A DNA stretch of 64,000 nucleotides, taken from Larkinella rosea (lineage in GTDB: Bacteria > Bacteroidota > Bacteroidia > Cytophagales > Spirosomataceae). The notes under the pieces are model-generated. The model was not told the origin of the DNA, made no database searches, and was given only the letters and a program-made list of their open reading frames with translations. Both the position numbers and the translations under genes were made by a program. The stretch lies in NCBI RefSeq assembly GCF_003858635.1, contig NZ_RQJO01000007.1, forward strand, positions 1,799,941 to 1,863,940, read 5' to 3'. Below, piece after piece: positions 44,717-52,137 of this stretch. Each line of letters begins with the position of its first letter. The first letter of the stretch is position 1.

Positions 44717-44902
44717 AGCTATGAATTGCTGATCAAGGCCGTGCGTCACGGTTTCAAGTAACGAAACGGCCCTATAACTGGCGTTGAAAACGATCCTTCC
44801 AACCATTTCCGATAGTTCTCCGCCAAAGAGAATGTGAAAAATGGAAGTCTCTCTGAGTTGTCGATGTACTGAAAGTGATTTCGAGCCACCGCTGCGGAGC
44901 AA
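44687..44902 (-). pseudogene. C-terminal fragment of an unidentified element protein
   Basis: A 71-codon frame, ending in QPYQYTPK, runs out into the repeat at 44596-44716. The inverted copy near 51790 encodes the same ending (QPYQYTTK), so the fragment belongs to the repeated element. The body (IFHILFGGELSEMVGRIVF) is not one I can assign to an IS family. Confidence 0.45.
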
Positions 44903-45028
44903 GTCTTGAATGTGATCTTGTGTGATTGCCCATTTTAGTTGGAAACTGACAAGCTGTTTCAGGTTAAGACACTTTGTAAACCTATTTCAGTCGCATACGG
45001 GAAACAAACCTTTTTGACGGGCGGTGGT

Positions 45029-45616
45029 TCAGTCGGGGATAAACGTAAATTCAGGGAAGCCGTTAATTAAGCCGAACTCGTTCGCAGAGGAAGTTGGAAA
45101 GGCCGCTGTGCCGCCACCGCCGGAGCGGATAGCATGCATTGTTATGTTACCTTGGGTGGCGGGCAAAACATTGCTCCCACTGGCTTTAAAAGCTTGGGCG
45201 TACGATCCCTGGCTGCGCTGGCCCGATCGGTTATTGATGCTGATTACATATTTCTTGTTGATCGTCAGCGGCACAACGTCTGTGTTGGTGAGCGCTAGCT
45301 TGTCGGGTATCTCTTGTTCCACCGTTTTTTGTAGTAATACCTTCCCGCTATCGAAGTCCCAGACCGTGACTACATAAATACCAGCGTCAGGCAGTTTGCT
45401 ACCCACCTGGGTGAGTTTACCGGAGACGGAACTGCTGAATACCACACCCGACTCCCGAAAGCTATTTCCCCGAATCTCCACTACTTTCAACGTCTGCGCC
45501 TGCTCGCTCAAGAAGGTAGTAATCGGGTTCTGGGCTGGTTTGACAGCTTCTTTCTTGTCACAACTCGTCAGGTTGGCGGCAAGCATTAGAAGTCCCAACA
45601 CCCATAGATTTCTCAT
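45029..45616 (-). CDS. Lipoprotein, DUF4082-like beta domain
   Basis: A 195-residue product with a lipoprotein signal (LLMLAANLTSC). The mature part resembles a DUF4082-type beta-sandwich: SGVVFSSSVSGKLTQVGSKLP, YVVTVWDFDSGKVLLQKTV and KKYVISINNRSG. A glycine-rich loop (RSGGGGTAAFP) lies near the C-terminus. The assignment is by pattern only. Its ATG overlaps the stop of a truncated upstream frame (ATGA), so it was once translationally coupled to a gene that is now broken. Confidence 0.65.
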   Translation of the reverse strand: MRNLWVLGLLMLAANLTSCDKKEAVKPAQNPITTFLSEQAQTLKVVEIRGNSFRESGVVFSSSVSGKLTQVGSKLPDAGIYVVTVWDFDSGKVLLQKTVEQEIPDKLALTNTDVVPLTINKKYVISINNRSGQRSQGSYAQAFKASGSNVLPATQGNITMHAIRSGGGGTAAFPTSSANEFGLINGFPEFTFIPD

Positions 45617-45837
45617 AATTTCAGAGGTTTATTGGTTTGGCAATTGCAATCCGCCCACTGCAACTTGGCGGAACCGTTTACTACATAATCCGGAGGCCAT
45701 TGTTGGGCGATAGCAAGCGTAGCGCCATACAGCAAATACTTGATCTGCCCTTGTTCGAGCTGGCTAATTTGGATTTCGATCGTGTTATTGCTGACGGTCT
45801 GTAAAGCCTTATTCAGTTTGTCTACCAGCAGGCCAAT
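45613..45837 (-). pseudogene. 3' remnant of a gene coupled to the lipoprotein gene
   Basis: An open frame without a start, right after an in-frame TAA at 45838-45840. It reads LVDKLNKALQTVSNNTIEI then QISQLEQGQIKYLLYGATLA, and ends NKPLKL with TGA sharing bases with the next gene's ATG. Codon content looks genuine. I do not recognise the family. The upstream half has been lost. Confidence 0.5.
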
Positions 45838-46361
45838 TTAAATTCCTAGCGATTTTTTTCATTAAATGTGCTAAGAAATATAATGTATAATCCCCAAGAG
45901 CCATTGAATAGATACTAATATAGAGAAATAACTGAACGCCAAGGAAGGTATTTAGCAAACGGTAATCATCCATTATAGAACTTCACATGCTAAAAGGTTC
46001 CTATACAAGTGCGTCTAAAATAACGCTCGTGGCAATTGCACAATTCCTGCTCGGAGCGGAATCCGAGTGCTTCACTATAAAATCAGCCAAATTTGGGATT
46101 AAAACAGCACCCGAGAACGTGGTAGAAGGGTAATTTGGAGAGTTACATTGACAGAAATAAGTTGTGTGACCGCCTGGGCTTTCTTACGCACCATCGGCCC
46201 GGAGCCATGCTCCTTTTTTTAGAACAAGGATGATTTATTTATCATTCTTGTTCTAATTTACCGGTGAACAGGCCATCAATGCTCACCTTAGTTCTTTTAG
46301 ATGTAAACGAGTACCTCGGACTATTCATTTTCAAGGTACTCGTTTGCAGTGAATGCGTGAT
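45838..46361. other. A/T-rich intergenic region with three hairpins
   Basis: No gene was found in about 520 bases. Near the right end are a terminator GGAGCCATGCTCC plus eight T (46201-46220), a second hairpin AGAACAAGGATGAT...ATCATTCTTGTTCT (46221-46255) and a third, TGTAAACGAGTACCT...AGGTACTCGTTTGCA (46302-46348). The third lies just past the end of the SDR gene on the minus strand and likely terminates it. Confidence 0.6.
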
Positions 46362-47060
46362 CTAGTTCGCGCCAATAATGATCTCGACTACCTCACGTTT
46401 CGTATGAAGATTCCAATGCGTTTCAGCCACTTCGTTAACATGAATGGTTAGCATACCAGCGGGGAAATCACCTTTTGAGGCTATGCCCTCACCGACAACA
46501 ATGGCCCCAATCGATACGATACCTACGTATACATTGTCCTTACCCAGATCCTCGTGAAGCAAGCGTGCATAATTGAGTAATGCACCGGCAGCTACGCCAA
46601 AACTAGCCGTAGCAAAGTTCGGACGCTGAGCGGCTGACGCCGTGGTGAAAAGGATGCTACCCGTTTTGCGCTCGAGCATTTGAGGAAGCACCGTTTGGAC
46701 GGCTGTGATGGCAGAGAGTACCTGAAAATCTAAATGATATTGTTCATTTTCAACATCAATATTTCTGGGGGTCCGCAGGGTTTCCCAGGCAGGAGAAGGA
46801 CTAAACTCCAGTACATCGATTGATCCATATGCATCGATTACCTGATTGAGCGCCCGGGTGGTGCTGTCTCGGTCGAGAATGTCAGCTTTGAAAATGCTTG
46901 CCGTAATGCCCCTGGCTTGTAGTTTGCTTTGGAGCGGGGCAAGCTTCTCTGTATTTCTGGACAACAGGGCTACGTTGTAACCTTGCAGACCAAATTTTTC
47001 AGCGATTGCTAACCCTACACCAGGGCCAGCACCGATAATTGCGATTGTTTGTGCCATCAT
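46362..47060 (-). CDS. Divergent SDR-family oxidoreductase
   Basis: A 232-residue Rossmann protein with GAGPGVGLAIAEKFG, NTEKL, and DILDRDS. The usual catalytic YxxxK site reads FGVAAGALLNYARLL, so both Tyr and Lys are absent. It may be a reductase with altered chemistry or a nucleotide-binding regulator. It is the last gene of a minus-strand run: DsbA-like, DoxX, SDR. This type of cluster next to an HxlR regulator is common for responses to electrophiles, quinones or disulfide stress. Confidence 0.8.
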   Translation of the reverse strand: MMAQTIAIIGAGPGVGLAIAEKFGLQGYNVALLSRNTEKLAPLQSKLQARGITASIFKADILDRDSTTRALNQVIDAYGSIDVLEFSPSPAWETLRTPRNIDVENEQYHLDFQVLSAITAVQTVLPQMLERKTGSILFTTASAAQRPNFATASFGVAAGALLNYARLLHEDLGKDNVYVGIVSIGAIVVGEGIASKGDFPAGMLTIHVNEVAETHWNLHTKREVVEIIIGAN

Positions 47061-47086
47061 TTTAAGAAGATTGTTGAAAGTAATTA

Positions 47087-47476
47087 CTACGAAATTTGGC
47101 TGTTGAATTTAGGCTGAAATAGCTGCTGCCAGGCCCAATACGACACCCCCGCAGCGGCAAGAATCAACAGCGTAACGCCCCATTTTTCGGGGCCGCCATG
47201 GGTGGCCATCAGGGTGTAGGTTGCCCCAATAAAATAAAAGATAAAACCGAAATAAGCTGCTTGCTGGAAGCGTCTAAGCGCGGGAACCAGAATGGTAATG
47301 GCACCGACCACTTTAACGAAACCGAAAAAGGGCATGAAATAATCGGGTAGTCCCAGTGCTCTATTGGCCTGGACCAACTGGTCAACTAGGAGGATATTGA
47401 AGATGCCCGCGAAGCCAACCAGGGCTAAAAATAGCGTGGATAGCCAATAGATTTGTTTTACGTGCCTAAGAGTCAT
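47087..47476 (-). CDS. DoxX-family membrane protein
   Basis: The 129-residue protein has four membrane helices: YWLSTLFLALVGFAGIFNIL, VVGAITILVPALRRF, AAYFGFIFYFIGATYTL and GVTLLILAAAGVSYWAW, with the DYFMPFFGFVKV segment typical of DoxX-like proteins. Members are tied to thiol-stress complexes and quinone or sulfur metabolism. It is 26 bases upstream of the SDR gene in a single operon. Confidence 0.8.
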   Translation of the reverse strand: MTLRHVKQIYWLSTLFLALVGFAGIFNILLVDQLVQANRALGLPDYFMPFFGFVKVVGAITILVPALRRFQQAAYFGFIFYFIGATYTLMATHGGPEKWGVTLLILAAAGVSYWAWQQLFQPKFNSQIS

Positions 47477-47528
47477 AATGGATTGATGTTTGGAAATTGA
47501 AACGGGTCTGATTTGCTGCCAATGAGCC

Positions 47529-48245
47529 TTAATTACAGTACCCCTCTGGGGTGCATACAGCTCCTCCGACGATGTCTATTTTCTCATTTTTCGTCTGCAC
47601 CCATTGCTCGTAGGCCGCGGCTAGTGCCTGAGCGAATACCTTGGGTTGTTGAGCACCGCTAACCGCCTGGGTTTGATTGAAGACAAAGAAGGGCACACCG
47701 GTGGCTCCCATTTGTCGTACCCGTTGGGCGTCTTGGCGAACCTTGTCTTTATACAAATCGGATTGTAGAACCTGCTTTACTACATCCGGTTGAAGTCCTG
47801 TCTCCGTGCTTAAGGTGAGTAAAGTTTGGTGGTCGCTCAGTAAGGCACCTTCGGTGAAATAGGCCCGGAAAAAGCGCTCTTCCAGATCATTGGTCAGGTT
47901 GTATTTTTTGGCCAATTGAATAAGCCGATGGGCATCCAGTGAATTGGTGACCTTCGCCTGATCCAGTCGGTAATCCAGGCCCGCATATTTGGCAGTTTGA
48001 ACCAATGTTTTATGAACCTGAATGGACCATTCCCGAGTTTGCCCCTTCAATTCGGCTACATAATCATAAAAGCTTTTGTTGGGTTGATACGTCAAGTCGG
48101 GGTTAAGCTGAAAGCTATGCCAGACAACCTCTACAGAGTCCTTGGCGGGAAATTCAGCGAGTGCTTTTTCGAAATTTCGCTTGCCGATATAACAAAAGGG
48201 ACACATGATGTCACTCCAGATATCGACTCTCATTTTTGCGTTCAT
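47529..48245 (-). CDS. DsbA-family FrnE-like oxidoreductase
   Basis: The 238-residue thioredoxin-fold protein lacks a signal peptide and carries the active site CPFCYIGKRNFEKAL at residues ~16-19. A helical insert and GVPFFVFNQTQAVSGAQ with the cis-Pro follow. This fits FrnE/2-hydroxychromene-2-carboxylate isomerase-like cytoplasmic oxidoreductases. ATG 48245 gives MNAKMRVDIWSDIMCPFC, the first strand; a longer start would run into the operator region. It is the first gene of the minus operon, divergent from HxlR. Confidence 0.87.
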   Translation of the reverse strand: MNAKMRVDIWSDIMCPFCYIGKRNFEKALAEFPAKDSVEVVWHSFQLNPDLTYQPNKSFYDYVAELKGQTREWSIQVHKTLVQTAKYAGLDYRLDQAKVTNSLDAHRLIQLAKKYNLTNDLEERFFRAYFTEGALLSDHQTLLTLSTETGLQPDVVKQVLQSDLYKDKVRQDAQRVRQMGATGVPFFVFNQTQAVSGAQQPKVFAQALAAAYEQWVQTKNEKIDIVGGAVCTPEGYCN

Positions 48246-48394
48246 GTTGGTTGTAATTTTGTGTTGAAAAACGGGTGGTCTCGACGGCTGACTAACGACT
48301 TTAAAGCTCAGGACTAGGCTAATCCAAATCTGAGGGTGTGTCATGCGCTAATTGGTAGGAATCGACCGTTTGTTTTTTTTACAAAAGTACCTAT

Positions 48395-48455
48395 ATTTGA
48401 TTACCAAAAGTTATCAGTTACCCGTAGGTAATCAATTACCTTTTGGTAATCAAAT
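48395..48455. promoter_or_regulatory. HxlR operator/promoter region with nested palindromes
   Basis: A perfect 16-base inverted repeat, ATTTGATTACCAAAAG (48395-48410) and CTTTTGGTAATCAAAT (48440-48455), flanks an inner GGTAATCAATTACC palindrome (48427-48440). The GGTAAT word thus occurs several times. The region lies just upstream of hxlR and in the leader of the divergent DsbA-like operon. Autoregulation and repression of the neighbour by HxlR is inferred. Confidence 0.75.
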
Positions 48456-48464
48456 AAGAAAGCT

Positions 48465-48809
48465 ATGCCGAATTACACAGATTGTTTAGCTGCTCTGACC
48501 CCTATTCGAGATGCGTTGGAAGTAGTCAACGGAAAATGGAAACTGTTGATATTGGTTTCCATTGGGGTCGGAAATCACCGGTTTCGGGAGATACAGCGCA
48601 GTATTCCCGATCTAAGCACGAAGGTGCTGGCGAAGGAGTTGAAAGACCTGGAAGAAAATGGATTGATCAAACGTACTGTTGAAGATGGCTACCCTGTTCT
48701 GATCACCTATACCACGCTGCCTTATGCGGAAACACTGGGGAGTGTGATCGAGGCTTTGAAGAACTGGGGCGTCCAACACCGCGAACATATCATGGGAGAC
48801 ATGTCCTAG
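48465..48809 (+). CDS. HxlR-family winged-helix transcriptional regulator
   Basis: The 114-residue MarR-like winged helix has the HxlR signature: PIRDALEVVNGKWKLLIL, HRFREIQRSIPDLSTKVLAKEL, and GLIKRTVEDGYPVLITYTLT-like wing (ITYTTLPYAETLGSVI). No cysteine is close to the N-terminus except in NYTDCLAAL, a position used for redox sensing in some HxlR proteins. It starts 9 bases past the palindromic operator and is divergent from the DsbA-like/DoxX/SDR operon, the likely target. Confidence 0.93.
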   Translation: MPNYTDCLAALTPIRDALEVVNGKWKLLILVSIGVGNHRFREIQRSIPDLSTKVLAKELKDLEENGLIKRTVEDGYPVLITYTTLPYAETLGSVIEALKNWGVQHREHIMGDMS

Positions 48810-48959
48810 CAATCACCTACCGCATTGGAAGGTAGTAAATACCTTAAAGTTGGAACCGGCCTGGCCATCATCAGACAGCTCTCTGTGCTTTATGTTCACT
48901 CTCAAAAACACTCCTTTCTGGAATTGCAATAGTATACTGGAGGATTTTTTAGGCAGCCA

Positions 48960-49258
48960 TTGAGTTTGTAAAAAAATGAGATTCACTTTGATGAGGGATC
49001 TGATAATTAAGCGTCGAATGTTTCCGCCGACGGTTGTACGGCACGGGCCGCCCCGCACCCCTCGATATATTCAAATGTAGCCAACCTCGCCTGGTGCCGT
49101 GTTTCAAAATTAATGTGATTGACCATCTCACACTTCAGCGTTTTGAAAAAGCTCTCAGCCACGGCGTTATCCCAGCAGTTACCCTTCCTGCTCATACTTT
49201 GTAAAACTTCTAGGCCCTTCAATTGATCCCGAAATTCGGCCAGTATAGTCTGGCTTAA
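48960..49258 (-). mobile_element. IS3-family orfB 3' relic, broken by a 16-nt insertion
   Basis: The minus strand encodes the end of an IS3 integrase: LQSMSRKGNCWDNAVAESFF then KTLKCEMVNHINFETRHQAR and FEYIEG. The frame then breaks; 16 extra bases (49040-49055) separate it from YNRRRKHSTLNYQIPHQ, which continues in another frame. Removing the 16 bases restores a normal EGWYNRRRKHS. The front of the gene is absent, and the relic abuts a truncated kinase gene at about 49258. Confidence 0.85.
49040..49055 (-). repeat. 16-nt GC-rich hairpin insertion, copy 1
   Basis: On the transposase strand the insert is CGGGGCGGCCCGTGCC, between GGGGTG and GTACAACC. It can fold as CGGG-GCGG-CCCG followed by TGCC. 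Excision restores the IS3 reading frame exactly. A near-identical insert is at 51215-51230. Confidence 0.8.
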
Positions 49259-49563
49259 ATAAATATCTCGGCCAATAATCCGGCCAGGACATAGCCCTTA
49301 TGCCAGCGAAGGAGACCATGGTCAGCGGCTAAGCGCTCCACCTGAGCTTCCTGGCTTTGCTGCTGCAATTGCTGCTGGAGCACATTGAGCATAAACGGGA
49401 CTTTGTTGACAAAATCCTCACGGCTTAAGCGGTTAACGCTTTTCAGGCCCGGATCGGCCTCACAGGCGATTCGCCAGTTGGCTAGCAGCGCTTGGCGCCG
49501 GGTAGCCAGAAAGGAAGCGAGTTGGCCTAGCGGAGCCGATTCTGAATTGGCAGTGAATATCAT
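49255..49563 (-). pseudogene. Truncated N-terminal sensor domain of a histidine kinase
   Basis: About 100 codons from ATG 49563 (MIFTANSESAPLGQLASFL). The helical stretch RRQALLANWRIACEADPGLK then LSREDFVNKVPFMLNVL and HGLLRWHKGYVLAGLLAEI is the N-terminal RsbR-like domain found ahead of sensor kinases in this lineage. The frame ends at the junction with the IS3 relic, and no PAS, HisKA or ATPase part remains. Confidence 0.6.
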
Positions 49564-50125
49564 GGTTGGGCTGGAAAAATTCCTACATCCGGCAGGAGCG
49601 GTTCGACCGGAGGAAGTGATCCCAATTGGGCAACCAGGCGCTAGGAACGTATACGCAAAGCCGTTATCCATTCACCTGAGGTAACGTTTGTTTAAGATAA
49701 TTGTTTAGGAAAAGTGTAGTATCCTACCGGTTTGGTTCAGACTAAGAGAGACCGGCTAGCCAAGCAAACGAATCTCCTTTCCCTCTCTGGCGGAACATGT
49801 AGCTGCCCAATACCAGGCCACTTGCGGTGGGCAGCTACATGTTCTGCGTCAAGCCAACAGGACGATTAAAAATTAGTTGGGGCACCTACCAGTTGCAAAA
49901 CAAAAACCGGTCGGGTAGAAACAGAGATATTCGGACTTTAGCAACGATAAAGCCGGAGACTATAAGGTTGGAAAACAACGAAAAACCGGCCGAGATTCTT
50001 TTTGTCGAGGGAAAACGATCCGATTGAAAGTAGATGGCAATGAAACGATTACACTAAAAATCACAGTTTTCAACGGCACGATCACTCCTGGCTTACACCA
50101 ATTCAGACTTATAACGAAACAACAA
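49564..50125. other. Intergenic stretch with a 17-base inverted repeat
   Basis: No gene is seen. A perfect hairpin, GAACATGTAGCTGCCCA (49793-49809) and TGGGCAGCTACATGTTC (49828-49844), lies in the middle with an 18-base loop. It has no T-run and could be an element scar or an mRNA structure. Confidence 0.6.
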
Positions 50126-50674
50126 ATGATTCTTTTCAAAAAGAACAAAACCAGGCGGTCTTTCTATAAATGTGTCAAAATAACACTCATGATATTTGGG
50201 GGGGCACTAAGCGCTCTGGGACAATCTAATTTTGCCAGCAAAACAATTGGCGTAGGGGTGGTAGTCGCCGACCTTGAACGCTCGCTGGACTTTTACGTCA
50301 ATGGCATCGGTATGGTCAAAACCGGCAGCTTTACCATCAATGAAGAGTTCGGCAAACGTTCCGGCCTGACCAATGGTGTAGCCACGAACGTAACCATACT
50401 GAAACTCGAAAACAGCCCTGATGCCACCGACTGGAAGCTGATGAGTTTGGGAGGCAAATCGGCGCATCCAAAGCCCAAACATATTCAGGACGATACAGGC
50501 ATGCAGTATATCACTATTCAGGTGAAGGCTCTGCAACCCATCATAGACCGGCTAACGAAACTGAAGGTGCCGTTTCTGGGTAGCACTCCTACACCCTTGA
50601 ATGCCAACGCGCACTTTGTTTTTGTGCAGGATCCCGACGGTACTTTCATCGAGTTAATTGGCCCGCTTCAATAA
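50126..50674 (+). CDS. Exported VOC-family (glyoxalase-fold) protein
   Basis: A 182-residue protein with one complete VOC domain: IGVGVVVADLERSLDFYVNGIG, NVTILKLENSPD, MQYITIQVKALQPIIDRL, and FVFVQDPDGTFIELIGPL, with the metal-site Glu near the end. Starting at ATG 50126 it has a basic N-terminus and a hydrophobic stretch (ITLMIFGGALSALGQ) typical of a signal peptide, unusual for this mostly cytoplasmic fold. ATG 50192 is an alternative. The substrate is unknown. It stands alone between decayed elements. Confidence 0.75.
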   Translation: MILFKKNKTRRSFYKCVKITLMIFGGALSALGQSNFASKTIGVGVVVADLERSLDFYVNGIGMVKTGSFTINEEFGKRSGLTNGVATNVTILKLENSPDATDWKLMSLGGKSAHPKPKHIQDDTGMQYITIQVKALQPIIDRLTKLKVPFLGSTPTPLNANAHFVFVQDPDGTFIELIGPLQ

Positions 50675-50821
50675 TCCTGAAAACTTGATTTTAACGGCGA
50701 CGCTCTTAGCCAAAGGCGGCTCCCGCTTATTCATGTTCTCGCTCTGAATGTTCAGATGAAAAACAAGCTCTTTCGATTTGTTGTACTTGTATATCCCTGA
50801 AACAGCCTGGCCGATTTTGAG
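50654..50821 (-). pseudogene. Possible 3' fragment of a decayed gene
   Basis: Fifty-five open codons after a TAG at 50822-50824: LKIGQAVSGIYKYNKSKELV then FHLNIQSENMNKREPPLAKS and a final LLKRAN. The composition looks coding and lysine-rich, but there is no start and the end overlaps the VOC gene by 21 bases on the other strand. It may be chance. Confidence 0.25.
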
Positions 50822-50969
50822 CTATTTGTATTGACAAACCCCATCTCATATTTTGTGCTTTTTGCTTGGAAATTTCCGCAAATAGGGTGATCACTATTCG
50901 TTTTTTTGAACCGATATCCTGATCTAAAAAAGCTCTATATTAAAGTTAAAAACCAGGGCGAGTTGACAA

Positions 50970-51724
50970 TTAAAGTATACGAATCATGGCCGAAGCCAAA
51001 TAAACAAACCCTATAAAGCTGATGACGGTTTTGTCATAGCGGGAAGCTACCCGCCGATATTGCTTAAGTTTGTTAAAATACCGCTCCACTTTATTGTGAT
51101 CTTTCTATAAATTCTCCTCAATTACACGCTCCTCTAAGCGGTTTTTCTTGGATGGTATCACGACATCGATCCCCGATTGTTGAAAGGTATTAATGAACGA
51201 ATCTGCATCGTAACGGCACCGGCCGCCCGGCTCGATCTGCGAATAAGCTACTCGTTTCATAATCAGCAACGAATACTTCCGCCTGGGTAATATCAGCCCG
51301 TTGGCCCACGGTTAATAATGATCCGCAGTGGATTACCCAGAGCATCCACCGTGGCATGAATTTTCGTCGTCCAACCTTCCACGGATGGCCTAAACATCCG
51401 CGACCGGGTTCGCTTTTTGGGGCCGGCTGCATGTTGGTGAGCCCGCACGATGGTCGAGTCAATCATAATCCAATCCAGATCTGGTTCCTGTAACTCGTTA
51501 AGAATCGTTTTCCAAACTCCCTTTTTAGCCCATCTCCGAAACCGCCGATAAACCGTGTTCCAGGGATCAAATCGCAGGGATAAATCTCGCCACGGCGCTC
51601 TACTGCGATTAATCCATAGTATCGCATTGATAAAGAGTCGATTATCGGCCGCATTTCGGCCCACATCGCCAACTTTTCCCACCAGTAAAGGAGCTATTGT
51701 GCCATTATTCGTCGGTAAGCTCAT
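50970..51724 (-). pseudogene. Broken IS5-family transposase
   Basis: The N-terminal part (NRLFINAILWINRSRAPWRD; RRFRRWAKKGVW; DLDWIMIDSTIVRAHQHAAG) contains the first catalytic Asp. A +1 insertion near 51303 breaks the frame before ADITQAEVFVADYETSSL. A 16-nt insertion (51215-51230) breaks it again between FADR and GYDADSF. A TAG replaces a Tyr codon in EENLYKDHN near 51110. The end reads GFVYLASAMIRIL. It cannot make a functional enzyme. Confidence 0.85.
51215..51230 (-). repeat. 16-nt GC-rich hairpin insertion, copy 2
   Basis: On the transposase strand the insert is CCGGGCGGCCGGTGCC, between GATCGAG and GTTACGATGC. It differs from copy 1 at two positions that would pair with each other in the CxGG-GCGG-CCxG stem (G/C versus C/G). 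Excision restores ADRGYDADSF. Confidence 0.8.
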
Positions 51725-51785
51725 AGCGTCTCATGGACCAAATTTGCAAGGCAGTAATAGATTTACCTAATTGTCAACACGCCCT

Positions 51786-51903
51786 ACAACCTTATCAGTA
51801 CACAACAAAATAAGAGGCTCATATTGGGTCAGGATATTGGTTCAGAAAATGCGTATCAATAATCACTTCTAGTCCCCGGTTTTCGCTATCGTTATTGAAT
51901 GCG
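51786..51903. repeat. 118-base repeat, inverted copy of 44596-44716
   Basis: Matches 44596-44716 in inverted orientation, differing mainly by small substitutions. It directly abuts the right end of the IS5 relic, which appears to have landed inside or next to this older element. Confidence 0.85.
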
Positions 51904-52137
51904 AAGGACAGCCATTGCAGCCATTCAGGTCCCAGGTGTGAATGAACAAAAACTACAACAGTCGCATGAGGAGGGAAATCGTCTTTCTAAATAATAAAAA
52001 TTGAGCTTATCTTCGTAACGGATTTGCCGCACCGGCAGTCCGGTCTAACTGTGATAATGCCCAATCCACGTTGCCGAAGATACGCTGCACCATTCCCTAA
52101 ACATATACTTTTTTTTATCGAATGACTATCATATGAC
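51904..52137. other. Region upstream of the LytTR regulator
   Basis: No gene is supported. A GCACCGGCAGTCCGG motif at 52029-52043 resembles the 16-nt hairpin element but cannot be shown to be an insertion. Promoter elements of the LytTR gene should lie in the last 100 bases; no clear consensus was seen. Confidence 0.4.

Larger units (their letters stand above)
50955..51785 (-). mobile_element. IS5-family insertion sequence relic
   Basis: Near-inverted ends AGGGCGAGTTGACAATTAAAG (from 50955) and AGGGCGTGTTGACAATTAG (complement, from 51785) bound an 831-base element. Inside is a transposase gene with at least three lesions. No clear target duplication was found: the two flanks differ, and the right flank is the 51786-51903 repeat. 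An IS-mediated deletion or rearrangement probably removed the original left flank. Confidence 0.85.

Noticed and set aside
46201-46257. Possible attachment site or small RNA from stacked hairpins
   Set aside because: Two adjacent hairpins, the first with a T-run, are explained more simply as terminators or an element scar; no integrase or tRNA is nearby.
43970-49258. IS3 relics at 43970-44560 and 48960-49258 as the two halves of one split IS3
   Set aside because: Both are on the minus strand but in the wrong order for a simple split: the 3' part lies upstream of the 5' part. They are more likely two separate remnants or a rearranged pair.
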